From an uncultured Lactobacillus sp. (lineage in GTDB: Bacteria > Bacillota > Bacilli > Lactobacillales > Lactobacillaceae): a stretch of 64,000 bases of DNA. How positions within the stretch are numbered: the first letter of the stretch is position 1; the number at the start of each line of letters is the position of its first letter. The notes beneath the pieces are model-generated. The model made no database searches, was not told the DNA's origin, and was given only the letters and a program-made list of their open reading frames with translations. Below, piece by piece: positions 7,815 to 16,921 of this stretch. Both the position numbers and the translations under genes were made by a program. Location: the NCBI GenBank assembly GCA_948500755.1, contig CAOOYH010000005.1, forward strand, positions 1 to 64,000. Reading direction: 5' to 3'.

Positions 7815-8332
7815 TTGATGTCTGTCCTAAATTGATTTGATAAAGGTGGAAACGTTGGTAATTTAAGGGGTGTAACATGCCACTGGGTGAATAAAACAGA
7901 AATTAGGAGGATGAAGGGAATGTCCTCAGGTCTTTTAATATCACAGACCAGCACTACCCCTGATTTTTCCATGATAGTTTTGACATTTGCAACATTTTTG
8001 ATTCCTGATCGAAATGTGTAAGTGCCTTTTTTTATGCTCCCAGTTACTAAATAATTAAGCCGAGTAACATAGAATAGATTAGTTGCCGGACTATTTAGTT
8101 TTTTCACTTCTACTAAAGAATGGTTGATAACATCAACAATAAAAGAAACAATGATTCCACCACGATCGCGAAAAAGGCGTCCCACTTCATGATTTTTAGT
8201 GTCGTAAAGATACAGGGTATGGTTAGGATTATCGAGATTACCACGAATAATATACATAATTTTCCCATGTGTACCAATCACTGGAATTTGACCGTATGCT
8301 TTTCTCTGATTTAATTCTAGCAAGAATTGCAT
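7811..8332 (-). CDS. Hypothetical protein, LURP-one-related (tubby-like) fold possible
   Basis: This 173-residue protein has no signal peptide or clear membrane segment. Most of it alternates short beta strands (KIMYIIRGNL, HTLYLYDT, EVGRLFRD), a layout reminiscent of YxjI/LURP-one beta barrels, but no motif is decisive. The start is ATG 8332, preceded by AGAGGTGAG; a GTG at 8341 overlaps that site. It follows the HAD phosphatase gene by 14 bases on the same strand and probably shares its mRNA. Its stop overlaps the end of the opposing GNAT gene by four bases, with no terminator between. Confidence 0.6.
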   Translation of the reverse strand: MQFLLELNQRKAYGQIPVIGTHGKIMYIIRGNLDNPNHTLYLYDTKNHEVGRLFRDRGGIIVSFIVDVINHSLVEVKKLNSPATNLFYVTRLNYLVTGSIKKGTYTFRSGIKNVANVKTIMEKSGVVLVCDIKRPEDIPFILLISVLFTQWHVTPLKLPTFPPLSNQFRTDIN

Positions 8333-8346
8333 TATTCTCACCTCTG

Positions 8347-9219
8347 TTAGTTAGCATTATCCTCAATAAATTTATGTAAAATATAGGCTACACCATTTTC
8401 ATTGTTAGTTTTAGTTTCAACTTGGGCTAATTCTTTGATAGCTGGAACGGCATTACCCATGGCGACTCCAGTTCCAGCGTTGCGAATCATACTTTCATCA
8501 TTTAAATTATCCCCGATAGCTGCCACTTCCTCACGCTTGATGCCCTTTTCTTTGGCATATTCAAGTAAAGCAATTCCTTTTTGGGCATTAATATTATTGA
8601 TTTCAATGTTAGAAGCAGAACTGGATGTTACTACCAGATCTCCCATTTTATTGATATTATTAATAATATCTTTAAAAGCTTCATGACCTCGAGAATCAAA
8701 GGCAATTATTTTCATAATTTCTTGATCGGGATTATTAATTAATTCATTAAAATTATTGATTTGCGACATGTTCATAATTGACTTACTACCGGCAGAAATG
8801 GCAACGGCTTGCTTAAAAGTCATTCCCGGATTTAAATCGACCATGACATGAGCCACATTAGAAATTCGAGAATTTAGGTTTTCGGTGTAAACATTGTCGC
8901 GAGTAATGATTTCGAAGTAAAAATGATTTTGATGAAGAAGATCGATAACTTGTTCAGCTTTTGTCTTGTCAATCACATGCTTGACTCTTAAGTTTCCATC
9001 TTTATCAAAAACTAATGCCCCGTTTAAATTGATAAATCCCGTATGAATATCTGCATCTTTTAATAAAAGTTGTGATTCTTTAGGAGCACGTCCAGTGGCC
9101 ACTAAAAATTCAATACCGTTTTCTTGAGCTTGGTGAATTGCGTTAGCGTTTTCTTTTGAGATAATCATGTCGCTGTTAAATAAGGTGCCATCTAAGTCAC
9201 AGGCTACTAATCTGATCAT
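8347..9219 (-). CDS. Cof-type HAD family sugar-phosphate phosphatase
   Basis: This 290-residue protein opens with the HAD nucleophile motif DLDGTLFNS and ends with GDNLNDESMI, the acidic motif of the Cof/YidA subgroup. A large C2-type cap lies between them. These enzymes remove phosphate from sugar phosphates or flavin/pyridoxal phosphates; the substrate cannot be read from sequence. The ribosome binding site GGAGG is well placed. It is transcribed away from ung. Two more Cof-type genes lie in this window (33309 and 38003). Confidence 0.9.
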   Translation of the reverse strand: MIRLVACDLDGTLFNSDMIISKENANAIHQAQENGIEFLVATGRAPKESQLLLKDADIHTGFINLNGALVFDKDGNLRVKHVIDKTKAEQVIDLLHQNHFYFEIITRDNVYTENLNSRISNVAHVMVDLNPGMTFKQAVAISAGSKSIMNMSQINNFNELINNPDQEIMKIIAFDSRGHEAFKDIINNINKMGDLVVTSSSASNIEINNINAQKGIALLEYAKEKGIKREEVAAIGDNLNDESMIRNAGTGVAMGNAVPAIKELAQVETKTNNENGVAYILHKFIEDNAN

Positions 9220-9288
9220 GAATTTTCCTCCATCTCTTGATAAATTAATGATAACATAAAGAGGAATAGAATAGAGGGGGCGTAATTA

Positions 9289-9984
9289 TTGAAAAAGTTA
9301 ATTGGTAATGATTGGGACCAAATTTTGGCTCCAGTTTTTGAAAGTGAAGATTACCGTAATTTGCATAATTTTTTAAAAGAAGAATATTCTACTAAGCAAA
9401 TTTATCCAGATATGTATCATATCTTTACTGCTTTTAAATTGACGCCATTTGATAAAACAAAAGTAGTAATTTTGGGGCAGGATCCTTATCATAATCCAGG
9501 GCAAGCTAATGGAATGAGTTTCTCAGTGATGCCGGGTACGACGCTTCCACCATCTTTAAGAAATATTTATAAAGAGTTGTATGATGATGTAGGCGCTCGT
9601 CCTGTTAATCATGGTTATCTTAAGAAATGGGCAGATCAAGGGGTTCTGCTGCTCAATGCTGTTTTAACGGTTCCTTATGGCCATGCGAATGGTCATCAAG
9701 GAAAAGGCTGGGAGAAGTTAACTGATGAAGCTATTAAGAAATTAAGCGATAGAGGAAAAGTCGTTTTCATTTTATGGGGCAAATTTGCTCAAAATAAGAT
9801 CCCATTAATTGACCAAAGTAAGAACTTTATTATAAAATCTTCTCATCCAAGTCCATTTTCAGCTGATCGCGGATTTTTTGGTTCACGACCTTTTTCAAGA
9901 TGTAATCAAGCTTTGATTAATTTTGGAGAAACTCCGATCGATTGGCAATTACCAGAAACCGTAACCCAACAAGATTTAGCATAG
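9289..9984 (+). CDS. ung: Uracil-DNA glycosylase
   Basis: This 231-residue family-1 enzyme has the water-activating loop GQDPYHNPGQANG near residue 63 and the DNA-intercalation loop HPSPFSADRGFFGSRPFS near residue 185. It removes uracil from DNA to start base excision repair. It begins with TTG at 9289, eight bases after GAGGGGG; no ATG nearby would keep the N-terminus. pta follows after 14 bases, probably in the same operon. Confidence 0.96.
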   Translation: MKKLIGNDWDQILAPVFESEDYRNLHNFLKEEYSTKQIYPDMYHIFTAFKLTPFDKTKVVILGQDPYHNPGQANGMSFSVMPGTTLPPSLRNIYKELYDDVGARPVNHGYLKKWADQGVLLLNAVLTVPYGHANGHQGKGWEKLTDEAIKKLSDRGKVVFILWGKFAQNKIPLIDQSKNFIIKSSHPSPFSADRGFFGSRPFSRCNQALINFGETPIDWQLPETVTQQDLA

Positions 9985-9998
9985 AGAGGTTTATTAGT

Positions 9999-10982
9999 AT
10001 GAGTGTATTTGATTTATTTAAAAAGCAAATTGAAAAGGCAGATAAGAAACCAAGATTGGTTTTCCCAGAAGGAAGGGACTTCCGTGTTTTAGAAGCTGCT
10101 GTAAGACTCAACAATGAAAAATTAGTTGAAGTCACGCTTTTAGGCAATGAAAATGAAATTAGACAATTAGCTGCTGATAATAATTTTAGATTAGATGGAA
10201 TAAAGCTAATTGATCCTAATAACTATGACGGTTTTGACGAAATGTGTGAAAAATTCGTTGAAATTCGTAATGGTAAGAATACTTTGGAAGATGCAAAGAA
10301 AATGCTGAAGTCTGTTTCTTACTTTGGGACTATGTTAGTTAAAATGGGCCAAGCCGATGGAATGATTTCAGGAGCTGCTCACTCAACTGCAGATACTGTT
10401 CGTCCTGCTCTTCAAATTGTGAAGACTGCACCAGGGATGCACCGGGTATCTGGGGTAATGATTATGGAACGTGGAGATGAACGTTACATTTTCTCTGATT
10501 GTGCCATGAATATCGATCCAGATAGTGATACTTTAGCAGAGATTGGTTATCAAGCTGCTAAGATTGCTAAAATGGCAGAAATTGATCCTAAGATTGCTTT
10601 CTTAAGTTTTTCAACTAAAGGTTCAGCTAAGGGACCACAAGTTGAAAAAGTAGTTGAGGCAGTTAATAAATTTAAGAAAGATCACCCAGATATTCCAGCT
10701 GATGGTGAATTGCAATTTGATGCGGCCATTGTGCCAGAAGTAGGGGAAAGAAAGGCTCCAGACTCAAAAGTAGCTGGCCATGCGAATGTCTTTATTTTCC
10801 CAGAACTTCAATCTGGTAATATTGGTTATAAGATTGCCCAACGTTTGGGTAATTTTAGTGCAGTGGGCCCAGTTTTAGAAGGTCTTGCTGCTCCAATTAA
10901 TGACCTTTCTCGTGGTGCAAGTAGTGAAGATGTATACTTGATGGGAATTTTAACTGCTGCACAAAGTTTAGCAAAGGACTAA
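9999..10982 (+). CDS. pta: Phosphate acetyltransferase
   Basis: This 327-residue protein is the short, single-domain form of Pta, with MISGAAHSTADTVRPALQI and the C-terminal NDLSRGASSEDV typical of the family. It exchanges acetyl-CoA and acetyl phosphate; ackA at 47955 completes the route to acetate and ATP. The start ATG 9999 is preceded by AGAGAGG. The open frame extends upstream into ung but without a start signal. tsaE begins four bases after the stop. Confidence 0.95.
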   Translation: MSVFDLFKKQIEKADKKPRLVFPEGRDFRVLEAAVRLNNEKLVEVTLLGNENEIRQLAADNNFRLDGIKLIDPNNYDGFDEMCEKFVEIRNGKNTLEDAKKMLKSVSYFGTMLVKMGQADGMISGAAHSTADTVRPALQIVKTAPGMHRVSGVMIMERGDERYIFSDCAMNIDPDSDTLAEIGYQAAKIAKMAEIDPKIAFLSFSTKGSAKGPQVEKVVEAVNKFKKDHPDIPADGELQFDAAIVPEVGERKAPDSKVAGHANVFIFPELQSGNIGYKIAQRLGNFSAVGPVLEGLAAPINDLSRGASSEDVYLMGILTAAQSLAKD

Positions 10983-10986
10983 ATTA

Positions 10987-11463
10987 ATGAAAATTGAAAT
11001 TAATTCTGCATCTGAAATGCAAAAATTGGGGGCCAGTTTAGCCCATAATGCTGAACCCCATGATTTGCTTTTATTAAATGGAGATTTAGGCGCGGGTAAA
11101 ACTACGATGACGCAAGGCTTAGGCAGAGCTTTAAATATTCGGCGCCCTGTAAAAAGCCCCACCTTTACAATTGTCCGTGAATATCGTGAAGGAACAATGC
11201 CATTATTTCATATGGATTTTTATCGTTTGGAAAATGATGACCTTTCTTCAATTGATTTGAATTCATATTTAGCAGAGCCTGGATTGGTAGTTATTGAATG
11301 GCCACAATTAATCATGGATGATCTACCGGATGAATATCTACAGCTCACAATTAAGCGAGTGGATGATAGTTGGAATTCAACTAAAAGAATGATTGAATTT
11401 GAAGTAAAAGGTAATAGAAATCAAAAGTGGCTAAAAGATACTTTGGCTGAATTTGGGAAGTAA
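10987..11463 (+). CDS. tsaE: tRNA threonylcarbamoyladenosine synthesis ATPase TsaE
   Basis: This 158-residue P-loop protein has Walker A GDLGAGKTTMTQGLG near residue 33, the conserved SPTFTIVREY, and IEWPQ later on. With TsaB and TsaD it forms the complex that makes the t6A base next to the anticodon of ANN-reading tRNAs. It is linked to pta as in other lactobacilli; tsaB and tsaD are not adjacent. Confidence 0.94.
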   Translation: MKIEINSASEMQKLGASLAHNAEPHDLLLLNGDLGAGKTTMTQGLGRALNIRRPVKSPTFTIVREYREGTMPLFHMDFYRLENDDLSSIDLNSYLAEPGLVVIEWPQLIMDDLPDEYLQLTIKRVDDSWNSTKRMIEFEVKGNRNQKWLKDTLAEFGK

Positions 11464-11487
11464 TTTGTAAAATATTTTAAATAAATT

Positions 11488-11535
11488 AATAAGCATATCT
11501 GTAGTGAAGTTCTAGATATGCTTATTTTTATTTCT
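11488..11535. terminator. Bidirectional terminator between tsaE and deoR
   Basis: AATAAGCATATCT and AGATATGCTTATT form a 13-bp stem with a T run on the plus side and an A-rich upstream arm that gives T on the minus side. The two converging genes can share it. Confidence 0.75.
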
Positions 11536-11541
11536 TAAGTA

Positions 11542-12495
11542 TTACATTTTTAATAATTCTTGAGCACTATTTAAATCTGTAATTAAAGTATTAGCATATC
11601 CACCTACTAATGCTGCGTGCATGGGTTCAATTTTTGCTTTGCCTCCGGCAATTAAAATTGAATCTCGTTTATTCTTTAAATAATCAATGTGCATGGCCAT
11701 TGTTCGATCTTCTAGATTAGAGTCCACCAAATTGCCTTTTTTGTCAATGAATTGAGAAATAATATCTCCAACAGAATCTTTTTGAAGATGCTGGATAGTG
11801 TTTTTGTTGAAGTAACCGAGGTCAAATAGCATAGCGTTTGATCTAGTGGTACCTACAGTGAAAATTGCAATTTGAGATTTAATTCCTTCTTCCATAATTT
11901 GATTAATAATATGATCTTCTAAGATTGTATCGCGCATTTTTTTACTTTCAAAGATTAAAGGGACTGGGAGTAACTGAGTTTGAGTATGAAAAGCTCGATT
12001 AAAATTTTGAGAAATAAGGTTAGAGTAATTGCTATGGGTAGAGTTAGCGACTGTACCTTTTAAACACACTGTTTTTATATTTTGATGTAAATCATCTTTT
12101 AGATAGCGGGAAAGGGTTGCTACAGTTTTTCCCCAACTCATTCCTATGATGTCATTATCTTTAACAATTGAAGTTAAATAGTTTGCTCCTAATTTTCCAA
12201 TTTCTTCTAAAATTTTTTCATAGGATTCTTCAACTTGATTACCAATAAGTACTTTTTTAAGCTTGTATTTTTCAGCTAGTTGTTTGTCTAAAGTATCAAG
12301 ATTACTAAATGGATCATGAATAGTAATTGTTACAATACCTCGCTCTAAGGCTAATTGTAATAATCGAGAAATAGTAGGACGTGAAATGTTAAGTGTTTTT
12401 GAAATCTCAACTTGACTTAACTTGTCATTATAGTACATTCTACTAACTTTAACCGCTAAAGCCAGTTGTTTATCAGCTTTAGAAAAATTTTTCAT
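11542..12495 (-). CDS. deoR: SorC/DeoR-type regulator of the deoxyribose operon
   Basis: This 317-residue protein has an N-terminal helix-turn-helix (YYNDKLSQVEISKTLNISRPTISRLLQLA) and a SorC sugar-binding domain (IGMSWGKT, FTVGTTRSN). Members such as B. subtilis DeoR bind deoxyribose 5-phosphate and then release the operator. The start is ATG 12495, with GAAAGG nine bases upstream. It is divergent from deoC; both promoters carry an AAGCGTAT element, so it probably represses itself and the operon. The name rests on context; the family also includes regulators of other sugars. Confidence 0.82.
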   Translation of the reverse strand: MKNFSKADKQLALAVKVSRMYYNDKLSQVEISKTLNISRPTISRLLQLALERGIVTITIHDPFSNLDTLDKQLAEKYKLKKVLIGNQVEESYEKILEEIGKLGANYLTSIVKDNDIIGMSWGKTVATLSRYLKDDLHQNIKTVCLKGTVANSTHSNYSNLISQNFNRAFHTQTQLLPVPLIFESKKMRDTILEDHIINQIMEEGIKSQIAIFTVGTTRSNAMLFDLGYFNKNTIQHLQKDSVGDIISQFIDKKGNLVDSNLEDRTMAMHIDYLKNKRDSILIAGGKAKIEPMHAALVGGYANTLITDLNSAQELLKM

Positions 12496-12525
12496 AGTTA
12501 TCAACCTTTCTATATCTATAAGCTA

Positions 12526-12553
12526 ATTATACGCTTAAAAGCAATTTTTACAA
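12526..12553 (-). promoter_or_regulatory. deoR promoter with overlapping operator half
   Basis: On the minus strand TTGTAA (12548-12553) and TATAAT (12526-12531) are 16 bases apart. AAGCGTATAA (12527-12536) overlaps the -10 box and matches the element downstream of the deoC promoter. Confidence 0.72.
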
Positions 12554-12570
12554 AATTTCACTCTTTTGAT

Positions 12571-12611
12571 TTGCAATTGTAAATTTTTGGTATTATACTG
12601 AAAGCGTATTC
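12571..12611 (+). promoter_or_regulatory. deoC operon promoter with operator half
   Basis: TTGCAA (12571-12576) and TATACT (12594-12599) are 17 bases apart. AAGCGTATTC (12602-12611) covers the expected start point and shares eight bases with the element at the deoR promoter, in mirror orientation about 75 bp away. Confidence 0.75.
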
Positions 12612-12696
12612 AAAAAGGAAATATCTAATTATCATAATACAAAATTCTTATTGTTATGACTTAGATATATTTATTGTTTTATCAAAGGAGAAAAAA

Positions 12697-13362
12697 ATGA
12701 AGTTTAATCGTTTAATTGACCATACGTTGCTAGCACCAAATGCTACTGAAGAAGACATTAATAGAGTTGTTACTGAAGCTATTGAAAATAATTTTCACAC
12801 TGTTATGGTCAATCCATATTGGGTACGTAAAGTGCACGATGCTCTAAAAGATACCGACGTAGTGACTGCGTGTGTTATCGGCTTCCCTCTTGGAGCAAAT
12901 ACAACCCGAATTAAAACTTTAGAAGCTCAAGATGCCATTAATAATGGTGTCGATGAACTTGATATGGTTATGAACGTGGGGGAAATGAAGTCGGGACATT
13001 ATGAAAAGGTAGCGAATGATATTAAATCTGTAGTAGAAACGGGTCATAAAGCTAACAAAATTGTAAAAGTAATTTTAGAAACTTGTCTTTTGTCAGATGA
13101 GGAAATCACAAAAGCCGCTAAAATTGCTGCCGATCAAGGTGCTGATTTTGTTAAGACTTCAACTGGATTTTCAACTAAAGGTGCTACCGTTCATGGAGTT
13201 GAATTAATGAGTGAAGCTGTAAAAGATACACCGACTCAAGTTAAAGCTTCAGGTGGAATCCATACTCCAGAAGAAGCTGCTGCATTAGTTAAAGCTGGAG
13301 CCACTAGACTTGGTGTAAGTCATAGTTTAGATATTATTGCTAAAGATTCTGTCCTTAGCTAA
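12697..13362 (+). CDS. deoC: Deoxyribose-phosphate aldolase
   Basis: This 221-residue class I aldolase has the Schiff-base lysine in FVKTSTGFS near residue 152 and the second active-site lysine in VKASGGI near residue 181. It splits 2-deoxyribose 5-phosphate into acetaldehyde and glyceraldehyde 3-phosphate, which enters glycolysis. AAAGGAG precedes the ATG. It heads a four-gene operon with tight spacing, so free deoxyribose as well as nucleosides may be its source. Confidence 0.95.
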   Translation: MKFNRLIDHTLLAPNATEEDINRVVTEAIENNFHTVMVNPYWVRKVHDALKDTDVVTACVIGFPLGANTTRIKTLEAQDAINNGVDELDMVMNVGEMKSGHYEKVANDIKSVVETGHKANKIVKVILETCLLSDEEITKAAKIAADQGADFVKTSTGFSTKGATVHGVELMSEAVKDTPTQVKASGGIHTPEEAAALVKAGATRLGVSHSLDIIAKDSVLS

Positions 13363-13378
13363 AAAGAGGTGAGAAATC

Positions 13379-14395
13379 ATGAAAAGAATTACATTAGCTC
13401 ACGCAATGTTTAAAGACAAATATTGGGAACTTTATAAAGATGATAATTTTAAAATTGAGACTTATACCTACTCTACAGGTGTAGAAGCATTAAAAATAAG
13501 TAATAACCGAGGCTATCTTACTGTACTTCCCTACTATGGATTAATTATTTGGGATGCAGTTTTTGATGGGATTAAATTAAAAGAGAAGGATGGTTTTACT
13601 GAGCCACACTATGGAAAACAAATTGCAGATACTTATGGTGCTTTTGAATTTACATCGGGTTTATTAGGAAATGGAAATCCGGCTCCAGATGACACACATG
13701 TCCAACATGGTGAGTTTGCCACCGCTCATATGGATCATTCATTTATTGAATTAGGAGAAGATACAATCACTGTTAAGAGTGACTATGAATACATTAAAGG
13801 ATTTGGGGATCATTATCATGCAACCCCATCTGTAACAATTCATAAAAGTTCAGGATTGTTTGATATCCGACAACATGTAAAAAATTTGTCAAAATGTAAT
13901 CCAATGACGCTTCAATATATGTGTCACCTATGCTATGCCTATAAAAATAATGCTACATTAACTTCAAATATTCCAGATAATGCGTTTATGCTTAGAACTT
14001 CAATTCCAGCTCATGTTCATCCTACTCCTACATGGATAAAATTTACTGATGAGTTGAAGAAAAGTGGAAAGCCAATTACAAATTTGGATGATCCAAATAA
14101 TTATAATCCAGAAATTGTCTTCTTTACTAAAGACCTCCGAGATTACGTTAAAGAAGCAGAATTTAGAATGAAATTTGATAAAGACCATGAATTTTTAACA
14201 CGGTTTGATACTAAAAATTTACCAATTGTAACCCGATGGATTCTATATAATGCCGATCAGCAAGTAGCTGCTTTTGCTCTTCCTGGAACGAGTACTCCCG
14301 AAGGGCGCAACGCGGCCAAAAAAGCAGGTACTTTGATTATGCTTAAACCACAAGAAACGATAGATTTTCATGTAATAACAGGATTAGAGAAATAA
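13379..14395 (+). CDS. DUF4432 / aldose 1-epimerase-like protein
   Basis: This 338-residue protein has a mostly beta structure with the galactose-mutarotase-like layout of DUF4432: YLTVLPYYGLIIWDAVFDG near residue 50, then HGEFATAHMDHS, and a late histidine-rich core. Such proteins bind a sugar ring in an open sandwich. Between deoC and the kinase gene, the likely role is to interconvert the anomers of deoxyribose before phosphorylation; this is inferred from position. The ribosome binding site AGAGGTGAG is strong, and gaps to both neighbours are 11-16 bases. Confidence 0.75.
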   Translation: MKRITLAHAMFKDKYWELYKDDNFKIETYTYSTGVEALKISNNRGYLTVLPYYGLIIWDAVFDGIKLKEKDGFTEPHYGKQIADTYGAFEFTSGLLGNGNPAPDDTHVQHGEFATAHMDHSFIELGEDTITVKSDYEYIKGFGDHYHATPSVTIHKSSGLFDIRQHVKNLSKCNPMTLQYMCHLCYAYKNNATLTSNIPDNAFMLRTSIPAHVHPTPTWIKFTDELKKSGKPITNLDDPNNYNPEIVFFTKDLRDYVKEAEFRMKFDKDHEFLTRFDTKNLPIVTRWILYNADQQVAAFALPGTSTPEGRNAAKKAGTLIMLKPQETIDFHVITGLEK

Positions 14396-14406
14396 GGTGA
14401 GACGTT

Positions 14407-15354
14407 ATGTATCCAGAAATTTTGGTTATTGGCTCAAATATGATGGAATTAAGTACTGATATTGATCGAATGCCTGAGTTAGGAGAAACTGTTTCCGCTC
14501 CTAACTTTCATATGGCTTTTGGAGGAAAAGGAGCAAATCAAGCTTATGCTGCAGCGCGTTTAGGATCACGAGTAGGGATGATCTCTAAAGTTGGCTCAGA
14601 TGCGCTGGGTGAAAAATATTTAGAGCACTTTCAAAAATCAGGTATTGATGTTCAAGGAGTAACAAAAGGAAAAAAGAGTAATGGTGTTGCTCCATGCTTC
14701 ATTCAAGGTAATATGAACAGTATTATTGTTGTTCAAGGTGCGAATAGTGAATTAACTCCTGATGTCTTGGAGCAGTATGAAGACCTAATTAAGCATGCTA
14801 AATTGATTGTTCTTCAACAAGAAATTTCTTTGGAAACTAATTATAAAGCAATTGACTTAGCTGAAAAGTATTCTGTGCCTGTAATGTTGAATCCAGCACC
14901 AGCAAATGATCATGTTGATTTAAAACATATTAGTAAATGTACATTTTATAGTCCAAATGAAACAGAACTTGGATATCTCACTAAGATGCCTATTGAAACT
15001 ATTTCTCAAATAAAAAAAGCAGCCCATAAATTAGTTGATTTAGGGGTTAAAAATATGATAGTAACTTTAGGATCAAGAGGGGTATTATGGGTAACACAAG
15101 ATAATGAAAAATTGATTCCTGCATATAAAGTTGAAGCACTTGATTCAATTGGTGCAGGGGATGCATTTGTAGGAGCCTTTTCTCACTATTATGTAGAAAA
15201 TGGAAATATTGAAGAATCATTACGTGAAGCAAATATCTATGCAGCCATTACTGTAACTCGTTCCGGAAGTCAAACTTCATATCCAGATATGAGTGAAGTA
15301 AAGGAGCTAAGAGAAAAGTTGGGAATGAATTCTGTCCCAGTTGCTAGTCTTTAA
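14407..15354 (+). CDS. PfkB-family kinase, probably deoxyribokinase/ribokinase
   Basis: This 315-residue ribokinase-type protein has the N-terminal GGKGANQAYAAARLG (about residues 39-53) and the C-terminal catalytic motif GAGDAFVGAF near residue 249. It phosphorylates a pentose at O5. Its place with deoC and the deoR-type regulator suggests 2-deoxyribose as substrate, giving the deoC substrate directly. Ribose cannot be excluded, because the two activities are not told apart by these motifs. Confidence 0.85.
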   Translation: MYPEILVIGSNMMELSTDIDRMPELGETVSAPNFHMAFGGKGANQAYAAARLGSRVGMISKVGSDALGEKYLEHFQKSGIDVQGVTKGKKSNGVAPCFIQGNMNSIIVVQGANSELTPDVLEQYEDLIKHAKLIVLQQEISLETNYKAIDLAEKYSVPVMLNPAPANDHVDLKHISKCTFYSPNETELGYLTKMPIETISQIKKAAHKLVDLGVKNMIVTLGSRGVLWVTQDNEKLIPAYKVEALDSIGAGDAFVGAFSHYYVENGNIEESLREANIYAAITVTRSGSQTSYPDMSEVKELREKLGMNSVPVASL

Positions 15355-15371
15355 AGATAGAGGTGAAAAAT

Positions 15372-16745
15372 ATGTCAGTCTCTACTTTAAAAAAAGAAAA
15401 ACAACATAAAGAGACATGGATTCAATATTCTGATGGATATTTAAGTAAAACACCGATTTGGCAATATATATTAGTATCATTATGTTTCCCAATGTGGGGA
15501 ATGGCATCTTCTTTAAATGATATTTTAATTACCCAGTTTAAAACTGTCTTTTCTTTAAGTGATACAGCAACTGCCTTTGTTCAATTTGCTTTTTATGGGG
15601 GATATTTTTTACTTGCCATTCCAGCAGCTACTATAATTCGAAAAAATACATATAAAACTGCTATTTTATCCGGATTAGCATTTTTCATTATTGGATGTGG
15701 AATGTTCTTTCCAGCGTCTCATATGGCTACATATGGTATGTTTTTGCTAGCTGTATTTATTATTGCAATTGGATTGAGTTTTCTAGAAACGTCTTGTGAT
15801 ACTTATTCAACAATGATGGGACCACAAAGAACTGCTAACTTAAGAATTAATATCTCTCAAATGCTTATTCCTTTTGGAGATGCTGGAGGTATTTTATTAG
15901 GAAAGTATTTGGTATTTAGTGATGGTGGAAATATGCAAGCTGCTGTTAAAGGAATGACGGCGACTCAAAGATTAGCTTATAATGAACATGTTTTGCAGTT
16001 AACTTTACAACCATATAAATACATTTTGTTAGTATTAAGTGCGTTGTTTATTTTGATTGCCATTACCCATATGCCTTATTCTAAAGCTACTGTAACTAAG
16101 AAAGCAGAAGATAAAAAATCATCTACTGTAAAGACTACATTGAGTTCAGTTAAGCATTTACTTAAAAATAAGCGATTTATGAAGGCAGTGGGAGCTCAAT
16201 TTCTTTACGCTGGGATGCAGACTTGTGTTTGGTCATTTACAATTCGGTTTGCATTAAGAATTATACCTGGAATTTCAGATCAAAATGCTACGGATTATAT
16301 GATTATCGGCTACTTAGTATGGTTTATAGGAAAAGTTCCTGCAACTTGGCTCATGAGTAAATTCTCTATTACTAAAGTTATGACTGTGTATGGAATTTTG
16401 GGTACTCTATGCTTGATTTTCACTTTTACAGTTCATAATCCAATTGCGATTTGGGGAGCTGTGGCAACCGATTTCTTCTTTGGTCCATTTTGGCCAACTA
16501 TTTATGCTCATGGATTGGATCAAATTACTGAAAAGAAATACACTGAAACCGGTGGTGCATTTATGGTAATGTCTTTAATCGGTGGTGCACTAATTCCAAT
16601 TATTATGGGTAGAGTATCAGATTTATCTGGTTCTATGCAATTAGCATTTATTGTTCCAACTATTTGTTTTGCTTTGATTACGTTTTACTTTTATGCAGAA
16701 CATTGCTATGAATTGAAACACCCAAATTCAGTTAAAGAAAAATAA
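15372..16745 (+). CDS. MFS sugar permease, FucP-like, probably deoxyribose transporter
   Basis: This 457-residue protein has twelve hydrophobic helices and resembles the FucP/DeoP branch of the major facilitator superfamily (FAFYGGYFLLAIPAATIIRK near helix 2). It would import the sugar with protons. The start is ATG 15372, six bases after AGAGGTG; a GTG at 15363 overlaps that site. Being the last gene of deoC-mutarotase-kinase-permease, it completes a free-deoxyribose pathway. The C-terminal tail is charged and cytoplasmic. Confidence 0.83.
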   Translation: MSVSTLKKEKQHKETWIQYSDGYLSKTPIWQYILVSLCFPMWGMASSLNDILITQFKTVFSLSDTATAFVQFAFYGGYFLLAIPAATIIRKNTYKTAILSGLAFFIIGCGMFFPASHMATYGMFLLAVFIIAIGLSFLETSCDTYSTMMGPQRTANLRINISQMLIPFGDAGGILLGKYLVFSDGGNMQAAVKGMTATQRLAYNEHVLQLTLQPYKYILLVLSALFILIAITHMPYSKATVTKKAEDKKSSTVKTTLSSVKHLLKNKRFMKAVGAQFLYAGMQTCVWSFTIRFALRIIPGISDQNATDYMIIGYLVWFIGKVPATWLMSKFSITKVMTVYGILGTLCLIFTFTVHNPIAIWGAVATDFFFGPFWPTIYAHGLDQITEKKYTETGGAFMVMSLIGGALIPIIMGRVSDLSGSMQLAFIVPTICFALITFYFYAEHCYELKHPNSVKEK

Positions 16746-16767
16746 TCTATATAAAAAAGATAAATAA

Positions 16768-16884
16768 AAAGTACAAGTATTAATTCGATACCTGTACTTC
16801 GTTCTTAAATATATTTTTAACCATTTGTATTATAGCATTAATATAACTAGAAGGATTAAACAATCAACTTTGTTTGATCCTTTT
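16768..16884 (+). terminator. Two weak terminator hairpins after the deo operon
   Basis: AAGTACA/TGTACTT (16768-16799) has little T after it. A second stem, AGGATTAAACA/TGTTTGATCCT (16852-16879), is followed by TTTTGTCTTTT and is the better terminator. Confidence 0.55.
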
Positions 16885-16921
16885 GTCTTTTGTAGTTTAT
16901 AGGTTGTATAATAGAGACTCA

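Noticed and set aside
16883..16912. Plus-strand promoter-like TTGTCT and TATAAT
   Set aside because: It points into the end of the opposing exonuclease gene with no frame or RNA structure behind it. A chance match in AT-rich DNA is likely, though an antisense RNA is possible.
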